From NCBI GenBank assembly GCA_033557465.1, contig CM066037.1, positions 208,567,156 through 208,631,155 on the forward strand: 64,000 nucleotides of DNA, in the 5' to 3' direction. The notes beneath the pieces were generated by a model. It was not told the origin of the DNA. It did not search any database and saw only the letters and a program-made list of their open reading frames with translations. The stretch is from Ichthyophis bannanicus. Lineage: Eukaryota; Chordata; Amphibia; Gymnophiona; Ichthyophiidae. Each line of letters opens with the position of its first letter. The stretch's first letter is position 1. Shown piece after piece: positions 53,728 through 62,857 of the stretch. Both the position numbers and the translations under genes were made by a program.

Positions 53728-54519
53728 CACAATGCGAAGGCAGCAGGGCTGTGGAAGGTAGGCCCTTGTCTGTCTGGTATCCAGCAGAGCTCCTATAAAC
53801 TCTAGGGACTGAGTGGGAGCAAGGTTGGATTTTGGGAAGTTTATGACAAGTCCCAAATACTGAAGGATGTGCATTGTGCGAGAGAGAGAAGCCCTGGCCT
53901 CTGGCTCTGAAGGGGCTCGAATGAGCCAGTCGTCTAAGTAAGGGAAAACAAATATTCATAGGGTGCGAAGAAGTGCTGCCACCACAGCCATGCATTTTGT
54001 GAACACCCTTGGTGCCAAGGCCAGGCAAAAAGGAAGAACCCTGTATTGGCAGTGCTTCCCTCGAAATAGAAAGCAAAGGAACTTTCGATGAGTTGGATGG
54101 ATGAGAACATGAGTGTACGCATCTTTGAGATCAAGAGAACAAAGCCAATCCTGACTCTGAAGGTATGGCAGCAGAGTTCCTAGAGAAATCATTTTGAACT
54201 TCTCTTTGAACAGGAATTTGCTCAATTCTCTGAGGTCTAAAATGGGTCTGTGTCCTCTTGTTTTCTTTGGAATAAGGAAATAGGGGGAGTAGAACCCTGT
54301 ACCCTGTTGGAGAATGGATACCTCTTCTGTTGCCCTTTGGGCAAGAAGCATAGTGACCTCTTGACCTAACTGGTCGTTGAGAGAGGTCTGAGAATTGAAC
54401 TGTCTTACCATTGTAGGAGGGGGCATGCTGAGGAAATGAAGCTTGTACCCCTCTCTTACAATAGACAGAGTCCAATTTTCTGCTGTTATCTGCCCCCATC
54501 TGGGGGCAAAATGACACAA
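53728..54519 (-). pseudogene. DIRS RT, N-terminal and palm (A3)
   Basis: The reading is open from 54519 to 53956: LDLRELSKFLFKEKFKMISL, LCSLDLKDAYTHVLIHPTHR (motif A), RVLPFCLALAPRVFTKCMAV. The next frame carries the palm end near 53930: the family box FPYLDDWLI, seen here as FPLLRRLAHS in the shifted frame because of a frame change at about 53955. The upstream AENWTLSIVREGYKLHFLSM marks the usual RT N-terminus. The YLDD bases are still there but out of frame. Confidence 0.8.
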
Positions 54520-54586
54520 CCTTCCTGGAATGGTGGAAGGCTCTGGGCCGTTCAGGGCCAGGAAGGCAAAGTTCTCTAGATAGGAG

Positions 54587-56410
54587 TCAAAGCCCCTGTG
54601 GAGGATGAGTCTGCTGAGCCATTTGAGGCTTAGCAGCTTTTGTTTTTCTTTGCCTAGGTTGTTGCTGCTGTCCCTTTTGCGCAGACTGACCTAAAAGATG
54701 CCCCTGCTGGGTATAGGAGGGATAAAACTTCTTCTTCTTACTGAAGAATGCTTTCTTGTAGGATTTTTTCCTTGCAGGATCAGTTGTAGATTTAGACAAT
54801 CTATCCAAAGTGATATTGTCAGCATCTATCTCATTAGCTTTTTCCTGCCAATTCTTGCCAAAGAGATTCTCTCCTGTGCAAGGAATATTCCCTAATTTAT
54901 CCTGTACCCAAAGTTCCAAGTCAGATGCCTGGAGACAGGCAATCCTACATGCACCTATGGCAATAGCAGAGTTTCTGCTTATGCACTCAAAGCAGTCAAA
55001 GGCCGTACGATTCACAAACTTGGAAACATCCTGAGCATGTTTGACAAGGGCGAGGTAATCCTGCCTCTTATCATCAGGAAGGAGAGTGCTCATAAGCTCT
55101 AAATCCCCCGTGACCTCCTTAAGGAACATTCCCATATATAATATATAGGAACTGATCCTATCAGAAAGCATGGAAGCCTGGAAGGTTTGACGTCCAAAGG
55201 CGTCAAGAGTCCTACACTTACGTCCTGGAGGATTAGATGCATGCCTTTTTGCACTCTTGATCCTTCTCATAGCTGATTCCACCACCATGGACTGGTGTGG
55301 TAGCTGAGTCTTCTGAAACCCAGGACAAGCAGGAACTCGATACATGGTGTCAAGTCTTCGAGAGTGAGGAGATGTGGTTAGAGGTGTTTCCCACATCCTT
55401 AACATGAGATCATGCAAGATCTCATGAATAGGTAAGGTAGCTGCCTCCTTGGGAGCTTTAGGGTATTGTAGGATTTCTAATTCCTTTGCTCTAGACTCTT
55501 TTTCAGGAGCCACTGTGATGGAAAGACCTTGAGCCACATCTCGGACAAAATCCTGAAAGGACATATCTTCTGGAGGAGACATCCTACGCTGAGGAGAAGA
55601 AGAATCCTCAGGAAGAAGTACTCTGGTATTGGCAGAGCTTTCAGTCTTCAGACTCATCAGAGGATTCAAAGTATCTCCGATCCGGGTGATCTTGCAAGGC
55701 ACGGTACCGGTACAGATCGAAGTCAACATCAGAGGGGTCCGGTACCGACTTGTCAATACCGGATGGATAAGCATGACTCGGTCCCAGTACAATACCTGCC
55801 GATGTCGATGCACTCAGTGCCGGTACCAGTTGAATTGTCTGAAGCGGTTTCAGGGGCATCGAGGCCGTGAGAAGAACCGCCAGACTGCGTTCAATAGCCA
55901 AGAATCTCTGGTCTATCGACGCTGCCGATGCTTGGGTATCGGTACCGGATGAAGCAGCTGGTACCCCAGAGCATGGCACCAGTATTTCTGCTGAGGCTTC
56001 GAGAACATCCTGGAGCCCCGTTAGTGCTTTGAAAGCCGAAGCCTCCCGCCGGGCCAATTTTGCCGGTGAAAGTCCCTCAAGGGCAACGCCAGAGGTATCT
56101 CGATGCTTAGAGGGAGATCTACACTTTGAGGACCGGCTAGATTTATGTTTAGTTGCCTGAGATCCATGGGAGGGAGACAAAGCCCTGGAAGACGTCGATG
56201 CCACAGAGGCTGCATTGGAGGGGAAAAGGGTGCTAAGTTTTTAGCAGCTCGGTTCTGCCGGCCCCTTTTCGACATCATCCCACAGGAAACACACTCCGAA
56301 ATAGAGTGGTCAGGACCTAAACATTTGAGGCACCACTCATGGGTGTCAGTGACGGAGATGGTACCGCCACACTTGGAACACTTTTTAAAACCCGAAGCGG
56401 GTTTTTCCAT
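54587..56410 (-). pseudogene. DIRS gag-like ORF, family A (A3), almost complete
   Basis: The ATG at 56410 opens KPASGFKKCSKCGGTISVTD, with a zinc-binding type series CSKC, CLKC, H and CVSC within about 45 residues. A Ser/Pro-rich middle (56204-55641) is in a second frame. The C-terminal 400 codons (55813-54587) hold FQDFVRDVAQGLSI, MRMWETPLTTSPHSRRL-like residues, GFQKTQLPHQSMVVESAMRR and YMGMFLKEVTG. Then DVSKFVNRTAFDCFECISRN, LQASDLELWVQDKLGNIPCT and a Lys/Gln-rich tail. There are two frame changes (about 56050 and about 55640). The family-A gag is the RNA-packaging candidate, and most of it remains. Confidence 0.8.
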
Positions 56411-56639
56411 TTTAAAGGAAAAAGTTGGGCCTAGTGCCCAAAATGGCGCGTGACACCTGAGGAGAAAATAACTGGAAGAGACTCCAGAAGAAAGGGGGTT
56501 TTTTTGGAACAAAAGAAAGAAGAACCGACGGTACCAATGTAGCGTCGAAGGCAGGCAGACGCGACCACAAAAAAGAAGAATAGAAGGGAATTATTTTCTG
56601 CGGTGACAGGATATGTGACCTGTCGGCTCCATGGAAAAT

Positions 56640-56800
56640 GAAGAACTGGAGAGGGACAGTTGGGAAAGGCGGGAAGGCAGCACACAGGCGCTGTGGGATG
56701 CTCCCAAAAGCTTTCCTATTGGACGCTGGGGAGCGTTCCCACGCAGCTCCAACAATACCCATATGTGAAGACTACATTCCTGCTTGTTCCTGGAGATCTA
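56640..56800 (-). repeat. 5' inverted end of DIRS-A3
   Basis: It carries tgggaaaggcgggaaggcag, aaaagctttcctattggacg and acccatatgtgaagactaca, the reverse complement of the block near 47790-47945. It ends with ccttgtagatctccagg in sense orientation. A spacer of C1 leader follows it. Confidence 0.78.
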
Positions 56801-57595
56801 CAAGGATTAATTAAAGAAAACTGTCAGCAAAGAGAAAGAGTACTGTGAAGAAAATACATCGGGAAAAAGGCCCGCCAAGATCCTGAGCTCCGCTAACCCA
56901 CAGAACCTGCTTCACATGCGGAAGCAGGCCTCAAAAACGCTCACAGGACACTAGCAGCAAAGATTTAAACACTCACCTCTTCTTCAGAGACCTTCAGAAT
57001 CTCTCTGCGCCCCAATAAGAATAACGGGCTTTCTGTGAGCAGCACAGCTGAGAAAGGCTGTCAGCCGGCAGCAGCAGAGAAACAAGGTCCGACGACAGTT
57101 TCTGACTGGAAATCTACAGCACAGAAAACTGAGCCGGTAAGGAGATGAAAAGCATGCTATAGAACTCCCCTCCGTGCTAACAAGGAGGGGAGAGCATGCA
57201 AAGGGGGAAGAAATAAACAAGAGGGAGAAAAGAGACTCCTCTAAATCCCTTCCGATCCCCTCTAAGCCCTTGCTTTTATTTATTTATTTAGTTAGTTAGT
57301 TATAACAAGCTTTAATGAGCTTTAAAGCTACAGATCAAAAGAAAAAATGTTATAGGGAGAAAAGAAAAACTAAAAACCCTAGCTAAGCTGCCTAAAGCTG
57401 CTTACCTGCTCCTCTAGTGAGCCCAGCACCTAGGCTCACTACCTCTAGCTGCATGGAGACTGGACACACTGGGAGCTGGTGGGAGGTGCCAGCAGGATAT
57501 CTACAGTGGTGTCACAGTTCTGACATGCCCAGTCTCCATGCTGCGAGAAGAGGTGCACAACCCACAGGTGAGGGACTGAACTGGAGGGACAATAA
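56801..57595 (-). mobile_element. DIRS-C1, 5' leader and 5' end
   Basis: This is the right-hand remainder of the interrupted C1 element. A leader at 56810-57250, GC-rich, is similar in place and style to 1600-2060 of C0. Then a T/A-rich piece with tttatttatttatttagtta at 57272-57297, and the terminal hairpin block from 57418. No protein is expected here. Confidence 0.72.
57418..57595 (-). repeat. DIRS-C1 5' inverted end with hairpin
   Basis: A small hairpin gtgagcc...ggctcac and a stem with gcatggagactgg / ccagtctccatgc arms. The second half is the inverted copy of 42703-42823 (dgttcagtccctcacctgtg read in reverse), which ties it to the C1 3' end 14 kb away. Confidence 0.82.
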
Positions 57596-57844
57596 CAAAT
57601 ACCAAATTAGTAGTAGATCAAATGGTTTAGACAAAGGACAGTGTAGGGACCATGTCTTCTTCCTCTTCCCAAGAACTCCCTTGGCCCAACACAGCACAGC
57701 TGCCACCTCCTTTCTCTAGGCCACAATGGCCCTATGTAGCATCTCCTCCCTTTGTAGCCCCTTCAGTTTGGGATCGAGTGGCAAAGAACAGTGTAGAGGC
57801 GGGGAGGGGGGGGGGAGTTGGCCACCACTGCTTACTCTTCCTCC
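57596..57844. other. No recognisable element; run of G at 57808-57820
   Basis: Mixed sequence after the C1 end; only a G-run of about 12 is noteworthy. Confidence 0.35.
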
Positions 57845-58010
57845 TCTTCATTGAAACCCTCTGCCCAGTGTGCAGCGGCGGCCAAGAAAGCAAATAGAAT
57901 GCTAGGAATCATAAAGAAAGGAATAGAGAATAAAATGAAAGATATTATAATGTATCCGTATCGCTCCATGGTGCGACCACACCTTGAATATTGTGTGCAA
58001 GGTGACATTT
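57845..58010 (+). mobile_element. CR1-Y internal fragment
   Basis: The plus strand encodes [20 protein letters not shown] and [12 protein letters not shown], matching 15720-15860 of the full copy. It is truncated at both ends, so it is not a simple 5'-truncated insertion. Confidence 0.78.
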
Positions 58011-58250
58011 TAATTACCTGTTAAATGTCCTTTCTTTGAGTCCTGCTAGACAGTCCAGACAAGTGGGTTATGTTCTCCTATCAGAAGACTGGTGGAAACA
58101 AAGAACCAATGAAAAGCCTAGGTTTCAATGACATCACTCCCATGCCTCTATTCACCTCAACCACCAGAGATCTCCTCAGTATTTGTCCCAAGGCATATGG
58201 GAGAAACATGGCAAGCTGCACACAACCTCAAATGTGGGCAACAATGCCTA
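58011..58250. other. Possible end of another DIRS-like repeat
   Basis: The words tcctgctagacagtccagac and aagtgggttatgttctccta have the style of a terminal segment, but I find no second copy in the window. No gene is seen. Confidence 0.25.
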
Positions 58251-59345
58251 AAGCATAGTTACTCACCTGTAAAAGGTGATCTCCGGGAACAGCAGGAATT
58301 TAGTCTTCACATATGGGTATCATTGGTATCGACGGAGCCTGCACGGAAACGCTCCCCAGCGTCCAATTAGAAAGCTTTTGGGAGCATCCCACAGTGCCTG
58401 CATGCTGCCTTCCCGCCTTTCCCAACTGCCTCTCTCCAGTTGAGTTTTAAAGCTGAGACAAAGAGAGAGAGAGGGAAAGGGAAAGAGATAGATAGAGAGA
58501 TACAACACCTAGGGGAGGTGGGTGGGTTGTGAAGACTAAATTCCTGCTCTTCCCGGAGATCACCTGTTACAGGTGAGTAACTATGCCATCTCCAGGAACA
58601 AGCAGGAATGTAGTCTTCAAATATGGGGACTCCCTAGCTTTAGATGCCAGGAACAGACCCCAGAAGTTGTGTCTCCCTGAACCAGGGCTCCACTTCCCCC
58701 ATGGATCTCTGGCATCCAACCAGGGATGGCGGGTAGGAGTTGATTAGGTATGGAACAGGTGTTGAAGAACAGCCTGACCAAACAAGGCATCCCGGTGGGA
58801 GTCCTTGTCCAAGCAGTAATGAGCTGTGAAGGTATGAACCGAGGCCCTGGTGGCTGCTCGACAGACGTTGTCGATAGACACAGAGTGCAGATGAGCCATT
58901 GAAGCTGCCATGGCTCTCACATTGTGATCTGTGACATGGCACTCCAGAGGAAGATTCTTACTCTGATAGGCAAGGGAAATACACTGAGCAATCCAGTTAG
59001 ATAGTGTTCTCTTGGAGACTGGAAGTCCCAAATGAGAAGGATCAAAAGCAACAAAGAGTTGAGAGGACTTTCTATGTTGCTGCGTTCTTTGCAAGTAAAA
59101 AGCTAAAGCTCTTTTACAGTCCAAAGTATGAAGATTCCTTTCTGCATTAGATGTATGTGGCCTTGGAAAAAACACAGGCAGGTAGACCGCTTGGTTTAAA
59201 TGAAAAGGCGAGACCAACTTTGGCATAAAATGTGCATGAGTCCTAAGGACTACCTTGTCATGATGGAACCTTGTATAAGGAGGATCAGCTGCTAGTGCTT
59301 GCAACTCACTGATGCGACGTGCTGATGTGATTGCAATGAGAAAGA
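58251..59345 (-). mobile_element. DIRS-type element, family A, copy A5 (3' piece)
   Basis: A terminal block (58251-58620, palindromes at 58264-58278 and 58561-58575) and the 3' half of YR. It stops at 59345 in the middle of the YR gene, where the end of DIRS-B1 begins. If B1 was inserted here, the missing 5' part of A5 should lie right of the window. Confidence 0.82.
58744..59345 (-). pseudogene. DIRS tyrosine recombinase, C-terminal half (A5)
   Basis: An open reading with SARRISELQALAADPPYTRF (catalytic Arg), FMPKLVSPFHLNQAVYLPVF, RALAFYLQRTQQHRKSSQLF, LSNWIAQCISLAYQSKNLPL, the HNVRAM box, CRAATRASVHTFTAHYCLDK with the Tyr, and the C-terminal end DALFGQAVLQHLFHT. The catalytic half is undamaged but the N-terminal core-binding part is cut off by the B1 junction at 59346. 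Confidence 0.83.
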
Positions 59346-59843
59346 GTAGTTACTCACCTGTAACAGGTGTTCTCCAGGAGCAGCAGGAATCAGTCCTCAC
59401 ATATGGGTGACATCGACGTCGATGGAGCCCTTGCGGAGCATTTCCCCAGCTTTCCAAGAAAGCCTTTGGGAATGCAGGCACGCATGCGCATTTCCCTTCC
59501 CGCCTAAAGGTGCCATCTTGCTCAGTCAAATGACATAGCTAAAAACAGCACACAAAAATGTAAAAATAAACTATGTACAACTGCAACTCCCAGGGGAGGA
59601 GGGAGGGTTGTGAGGACTGATTCCTGCTGCTCCTGGAGAACACCTGTTACAGGTGAGTAACTACTCTTTCTCCAGGACCAAGCAAGAAGTCAGTCCTCAC
59701 ATATGGGTGACTCCCTAGCTCTGGGCTACCGAGGAACCCAGGCTGAACAAGAGAACTCCCTCTAGTCCCAGCATCAAAGAAAGGCTTTTCACTGACAGAA
59801 CCTCCACCGGTAGCCCAATAGAGGGCTGGAGGGCAGGAGTTGC

Positions 59844-61730
59844 CTAAACCTCAAAGAGATTCCGGAGTACTGCCTGGCCAAAAGCACTGTCCCTACGGGA
59901 CTCCCTCTCCAGACAGTAATGGGCCTCAAAAGTCTGGCTCGAGGACCAAGTTGCAGCCCTGCAGATGTCCACCAACGGTACAGAGCGGAGGTGAGCCACT
60001 GAGGCAGCCATTGCCCTGACACGATGGGCCGTGACCCTACCCTGCAAAGGAAGGTCAGCCGCCCTGTAAGCCCAGGTGATACAGTCAGCTACCCAGGTGG
60101 ACAAGGTACGCTTGGACACAGCTAACCCCAAATTATTAGGGTCAAAAGATACGAAGAGCTGAGTAGCCCTTCTATGCCCCTGCGTACGGTCAAGGTAGAA
60201 GGATAAGGCCCTCCTACAGTCCAGGGTATGCAGAACTGCCTCAGCCTGGCCTGCATGAGGCCTAGGGAAGAATGTTGGAAGAACCACCTCTTGGTTAAGG
60301 TGGAAGGAGGAGACAACTTTGGGGAGGAACTTTGGATGAGTCCTAAGGACTACCCTGTTCCTATAGAAGCGGGTGTAAGGCCTATCACAGACCAGGGCCT
60401 GAAGCTCACTCACTCGCCTGGCTGAGGTTAAGGCTATCAAGAAGAGTGTCTTCCAGGACAGGAAGCGGAGAGGACAAGTAGCCATCGGCTCAAAAGGTGG
60501 GCGAGTCAGTTGCTGCAAGACCACATTCAACTCCCACTCAGGAGCAGGAGGACGGATTGGAGGCTTGAGCAAGAGCAAGCCTCTGAGAAACCGGGACACC
60601 AAGGGATGAACCGACAGAGAATTTCCCTCCACCAGTGAGTGGTGAGCTGCTAGAGCTGAGAGGTGGACCCGAACAGAATTGGACTTAAGTCCCTGATTTG
60701 ATAAGTGCAGTAAATACTGAAGCACTACTGGTACAGTACAGGAGAAAGGATCTTCTGTACGTAGCTGACACCACATAGAAAACCTTTTCCACTTCAGAGC
60801 ATAGGTTTTCCTAGTGGACTGTTTCCTAGAGGCTAGGACAACCTCCTCAACTTCCTGAGGTAGGCCCCAGGGAGCCAAAACTACCCTTGCGGCCTCCAGG
60901 CCATCAAATTGAGAGCTTTGAGATTGGGGTGCAGAAGGGAACCCTGATCCTGAGAGAGAAGGTCGGGTTGCAACCCCAGAGGCAGTGGGGGATCCACTGC
61001 CAGCTGAAGCAGAAGTGGAAACCAAGGCTGTCTCGGCCACCTGGGAGCCACCATCAGGACCGAGGCCTTGTCCTGAAGAATTTTGAAGAGAGTTTGGGCC
61101 ACCACGGGCGTGGGAGGAAACGCATACAGGAGGCCCGGAGCCCAGGGAATCAGAAAAGCATCTGCTGCTATCCACATAGGATGCGGTTTCCTGGAGCAGA
61201 ACCTTGGCAGCTGTTTGTTCAGTGGACTGGCAAACAGATCTATGGATGGAAGTCCCCATTTCAGGAAGATCTTCTGAACCACCAAAGGATGGAGCTGCCA
61301 CTCGTGGGGCTGCAGAATCCTGCTTAACCTGTCGGCCAGGTAGTTTTCCTGGCCAGGGAGATACACAGCCTTGAGGAGCATGTTGTGCCTGAGAGCAAAC
61401 AAGCAAAGGTCCTGTGCTTCCTGACAAAGGAGCCTGGACCCAGTTCCTCCCTGCTTGTTCACGTAAAACATGGCTACTTGGTTGTCTGTTTGAACTAGGA
61501 CAGACTGATGAGCCAGGGTTGGAGAGAAAGTCTTGAGGGCTAACCGAATAGCCCTGAGTTCCAGTAGATTGATTTGCTGTGTGGCTTCCCAGGGAGACCA
61601 CAGGCCCTGGGTGCACTTGCCCAGACAATGAGCTCCCCAGCCCTGCAGGGAGGCATCCGTGGTCAACACCACTTTGAACCCAGGAACCTGAAAAGGAACC
61701 CCTTGCAGCAGATTGGGTGGGTGCAGCCAC
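59844..61730 (-). CDS. DIRS tyrosine recombinase, family B, long open frame overlapping RNase H
   Basis: An open frame of about 628 codons. The YR proper begins near residue 300 with LASRKQSTRKTYALKWKRFS. It continues with LLHLSNQGLKSNSVRVHLSA, PPFEPMATCPLRFLSWKTLF, the catalytic Arg in LTSARRVSELQALVCDRPYT, PKVVSSFHLNQEVVLPTFFP, STWVADCITWAYRAADLPLQ, the HRVRAM box and CRAATWSSSQTFEAHYCLER with the Tyr. It ends with RNLFEV. All catalytic residues of the family are seen. The first 300 codons (Ser/Pro-rich) overlap the RNase H/methyltransferase-like frame, and their start codon is uncertain because the first good initiation candidate is a GTG near 61730. This YR may be functional. Confidence 0.85.
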   Translation of the reverse strand: MAAPTQSAARGSFSGSWVQSGVDHGCLPAGLGSSLSGQVHPGPVVSLGSHTANQSTGTQGYSVSPQDFLSNPGSSVCPSSNRQPSSHVLREQAGRNWVQAPLSGSTGPLLVCSQAQHAPQGCVSPWPGKLPGRQVKQDSAAPRVAAPSFGGSEDLPEMGTSIHRSVCQSTEQTAAKVLLQETASYVDSSRCFSDSLGSGPPVCVSSHARGGPNSLQNSSGQGLGPDGGSQVAETALVSTSASAGSGSPTASGVATRPSLSGSGFPSAPQSQSSQFDGLEAARVVLAPWGLPQEVEEVVLASRKQSTRKTYALKWKRFSMWCQLRTEDPFSCTVPVVLQYLLHLSNQGLKSNSVRVHLSALAAHHSLVEGNSLSVHPLVSRFLRGLLLLKPPIRPPAPEWELNVVLQQLTRPPFEPMATCPLRFLSWKTLFLIALTSARRVSELQALVCDRPYTRFYRNRVVLRTHPKFLPKVVSSFHLNQEVVLPTFFPRPHAGQAEAVLHTLDCRRALSFYLDRTQGHRRATQLFVSFDPNNLGLAVSKRTLSTWVADCITWAYRAADLPLQGRVTAHRVRAMAASVAHLRSVPLVDICRAATWSSSQTFEAHYCLERESRRDSAFGQAVLRNLFEV

Positions 61731-62857
61731 CAGCGGAGGGAGTTCAGAAATTGTATGGACACCCTTATCCTCTGAGGCTGCCTGTGGCCTGTGACCACTG
61801 AGACTGAAGTCACCACTGTGCAGGCCTCATATGGAGCCTGGCATTGGGGGTCACATGTACAGTCGAAGCCATGTGGCCAAGAAGCCACAGGCAGAGTCTG
61901 GCAAAGACCAGAGACCTGCTGAGAAACTGGTTTGCCAAGTCGATCAGTCTTTGGGCTCTGTCTTCTGGCAAGAACGCCTTTGCCAGCAGAGAGTCCAACC
62001 TTGCCCCTATGAACTCCAAGTTCTGGGAGGGGAGCAAAGTGGACTTTGCGAAGTTTATTACAAACCCCAGGCTTTGAAGAAGAGCAATAGTTCTGAGGGT
62101 GGCTTGACGGGCCTCCTGGCACGTCTGACCCGATGAGCCAGTCGTCCAGATAGGGGAAGACAAAGATTCCCTGATTTCTCAGGTAGGCCGCCACCACTGC
62201 CAGGCATTTGGTGAAGACCCTGGGAGCGGAGGTGAGGCCAAAAAGTAGTACTCTGTACTGATAATGGCTTCCTCCCACAATGAACCTGAGGTACTTTCTG
62301 TGGTCTGGATGAATGAGGATGTGAGTGTACGCATCCTTTAGATCTAAGGAGCATAGCCAATCTCCCTGCTGGAGGTAGGGCAGAAGTGTTCAAAGAGTAA
62401 GCATCTTGAACTTTTCCTTCTCTAGGAATTTGTTGAGATTTCTGAGGTCTAGAATAGGCCGAAGGCCACCGGTTCTTTTGGGTACCAGGAAATACCTGGA
62501 GTAGAACCCTTGACCCTGTAAGTGGGGAGGCACAGGCTCCACTGCCCTGTCCACTAACAGACCTTGGAGCTCCTGAAGGAGAAGATCTGTGTGCAGGGGA
62601 GGCCTTGGAGGTTCCCCTGGAAAGTATGGAGAAGGCAGCTGTTGGAAGTGTAGCAGATAGCCCTGGTGGACTATGCTTAACACCCAACTGTCTCCAGTGA
62701 TGAGTGGCCACTTGTGGGCAAACAGGGCAAGGCGACCTCCTGTGCAGGGTTGGGAGAGCAGGGACGGAGAGGCTATGCCTAAGGAGTCAAAACCCCCCAC
62801 CCTGCTGAGTAGGAGCAGGGGCCGAAGGCTTGGGAGTCCTCTGCCTACGGGGCCCAT
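60881..62857 (-). pseudogene. DIRS RT-RNase H-methyltransferase-like ORF (B1)
   Basis: RT start (62857-62390): LSIVHQGYLLHFQQL, GFYSRYFLVPKRTGGLRPIL and DLRNLNKFLEKEKF, ending at a stop about 62388. Then YQYRVLLFGLTSAPRVFTKC and the intact box IFVFPYLDDWLIG (62200). 62150-61810 is shifted to the next frame (LGFVINFAKSTLLPSQNLEF, WLLGHMASTVHVTPNARLHM). From 61800 it returns: LTTDASLQGWGAHC, INLLELRAIRLALKTF, TDNQVAMFYVNKQGGTGSRL, LADRLSRILQPHEWQLHPLV, DLFASPLNKQLPRFCSRKPH, LLYAFPPTPVVAQTLFKI and PRWPRQPWFPLLLQL, ending at 60881. RNase H residues are intact; only the frame excursion and the early stop break the gene. Confidence 0.85.

Larger units (their letters stand above)
53728..56800 (-). 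mobile_element. DIRS-A3, 5' part (continues from 50294)
   Basis: RT (53728-54519), gag-like ORF (54587-56410), leader and 5' inverted end (56640-56800). It joins with 47757-50294 to give one interrupted element. Confidence 0.82.
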
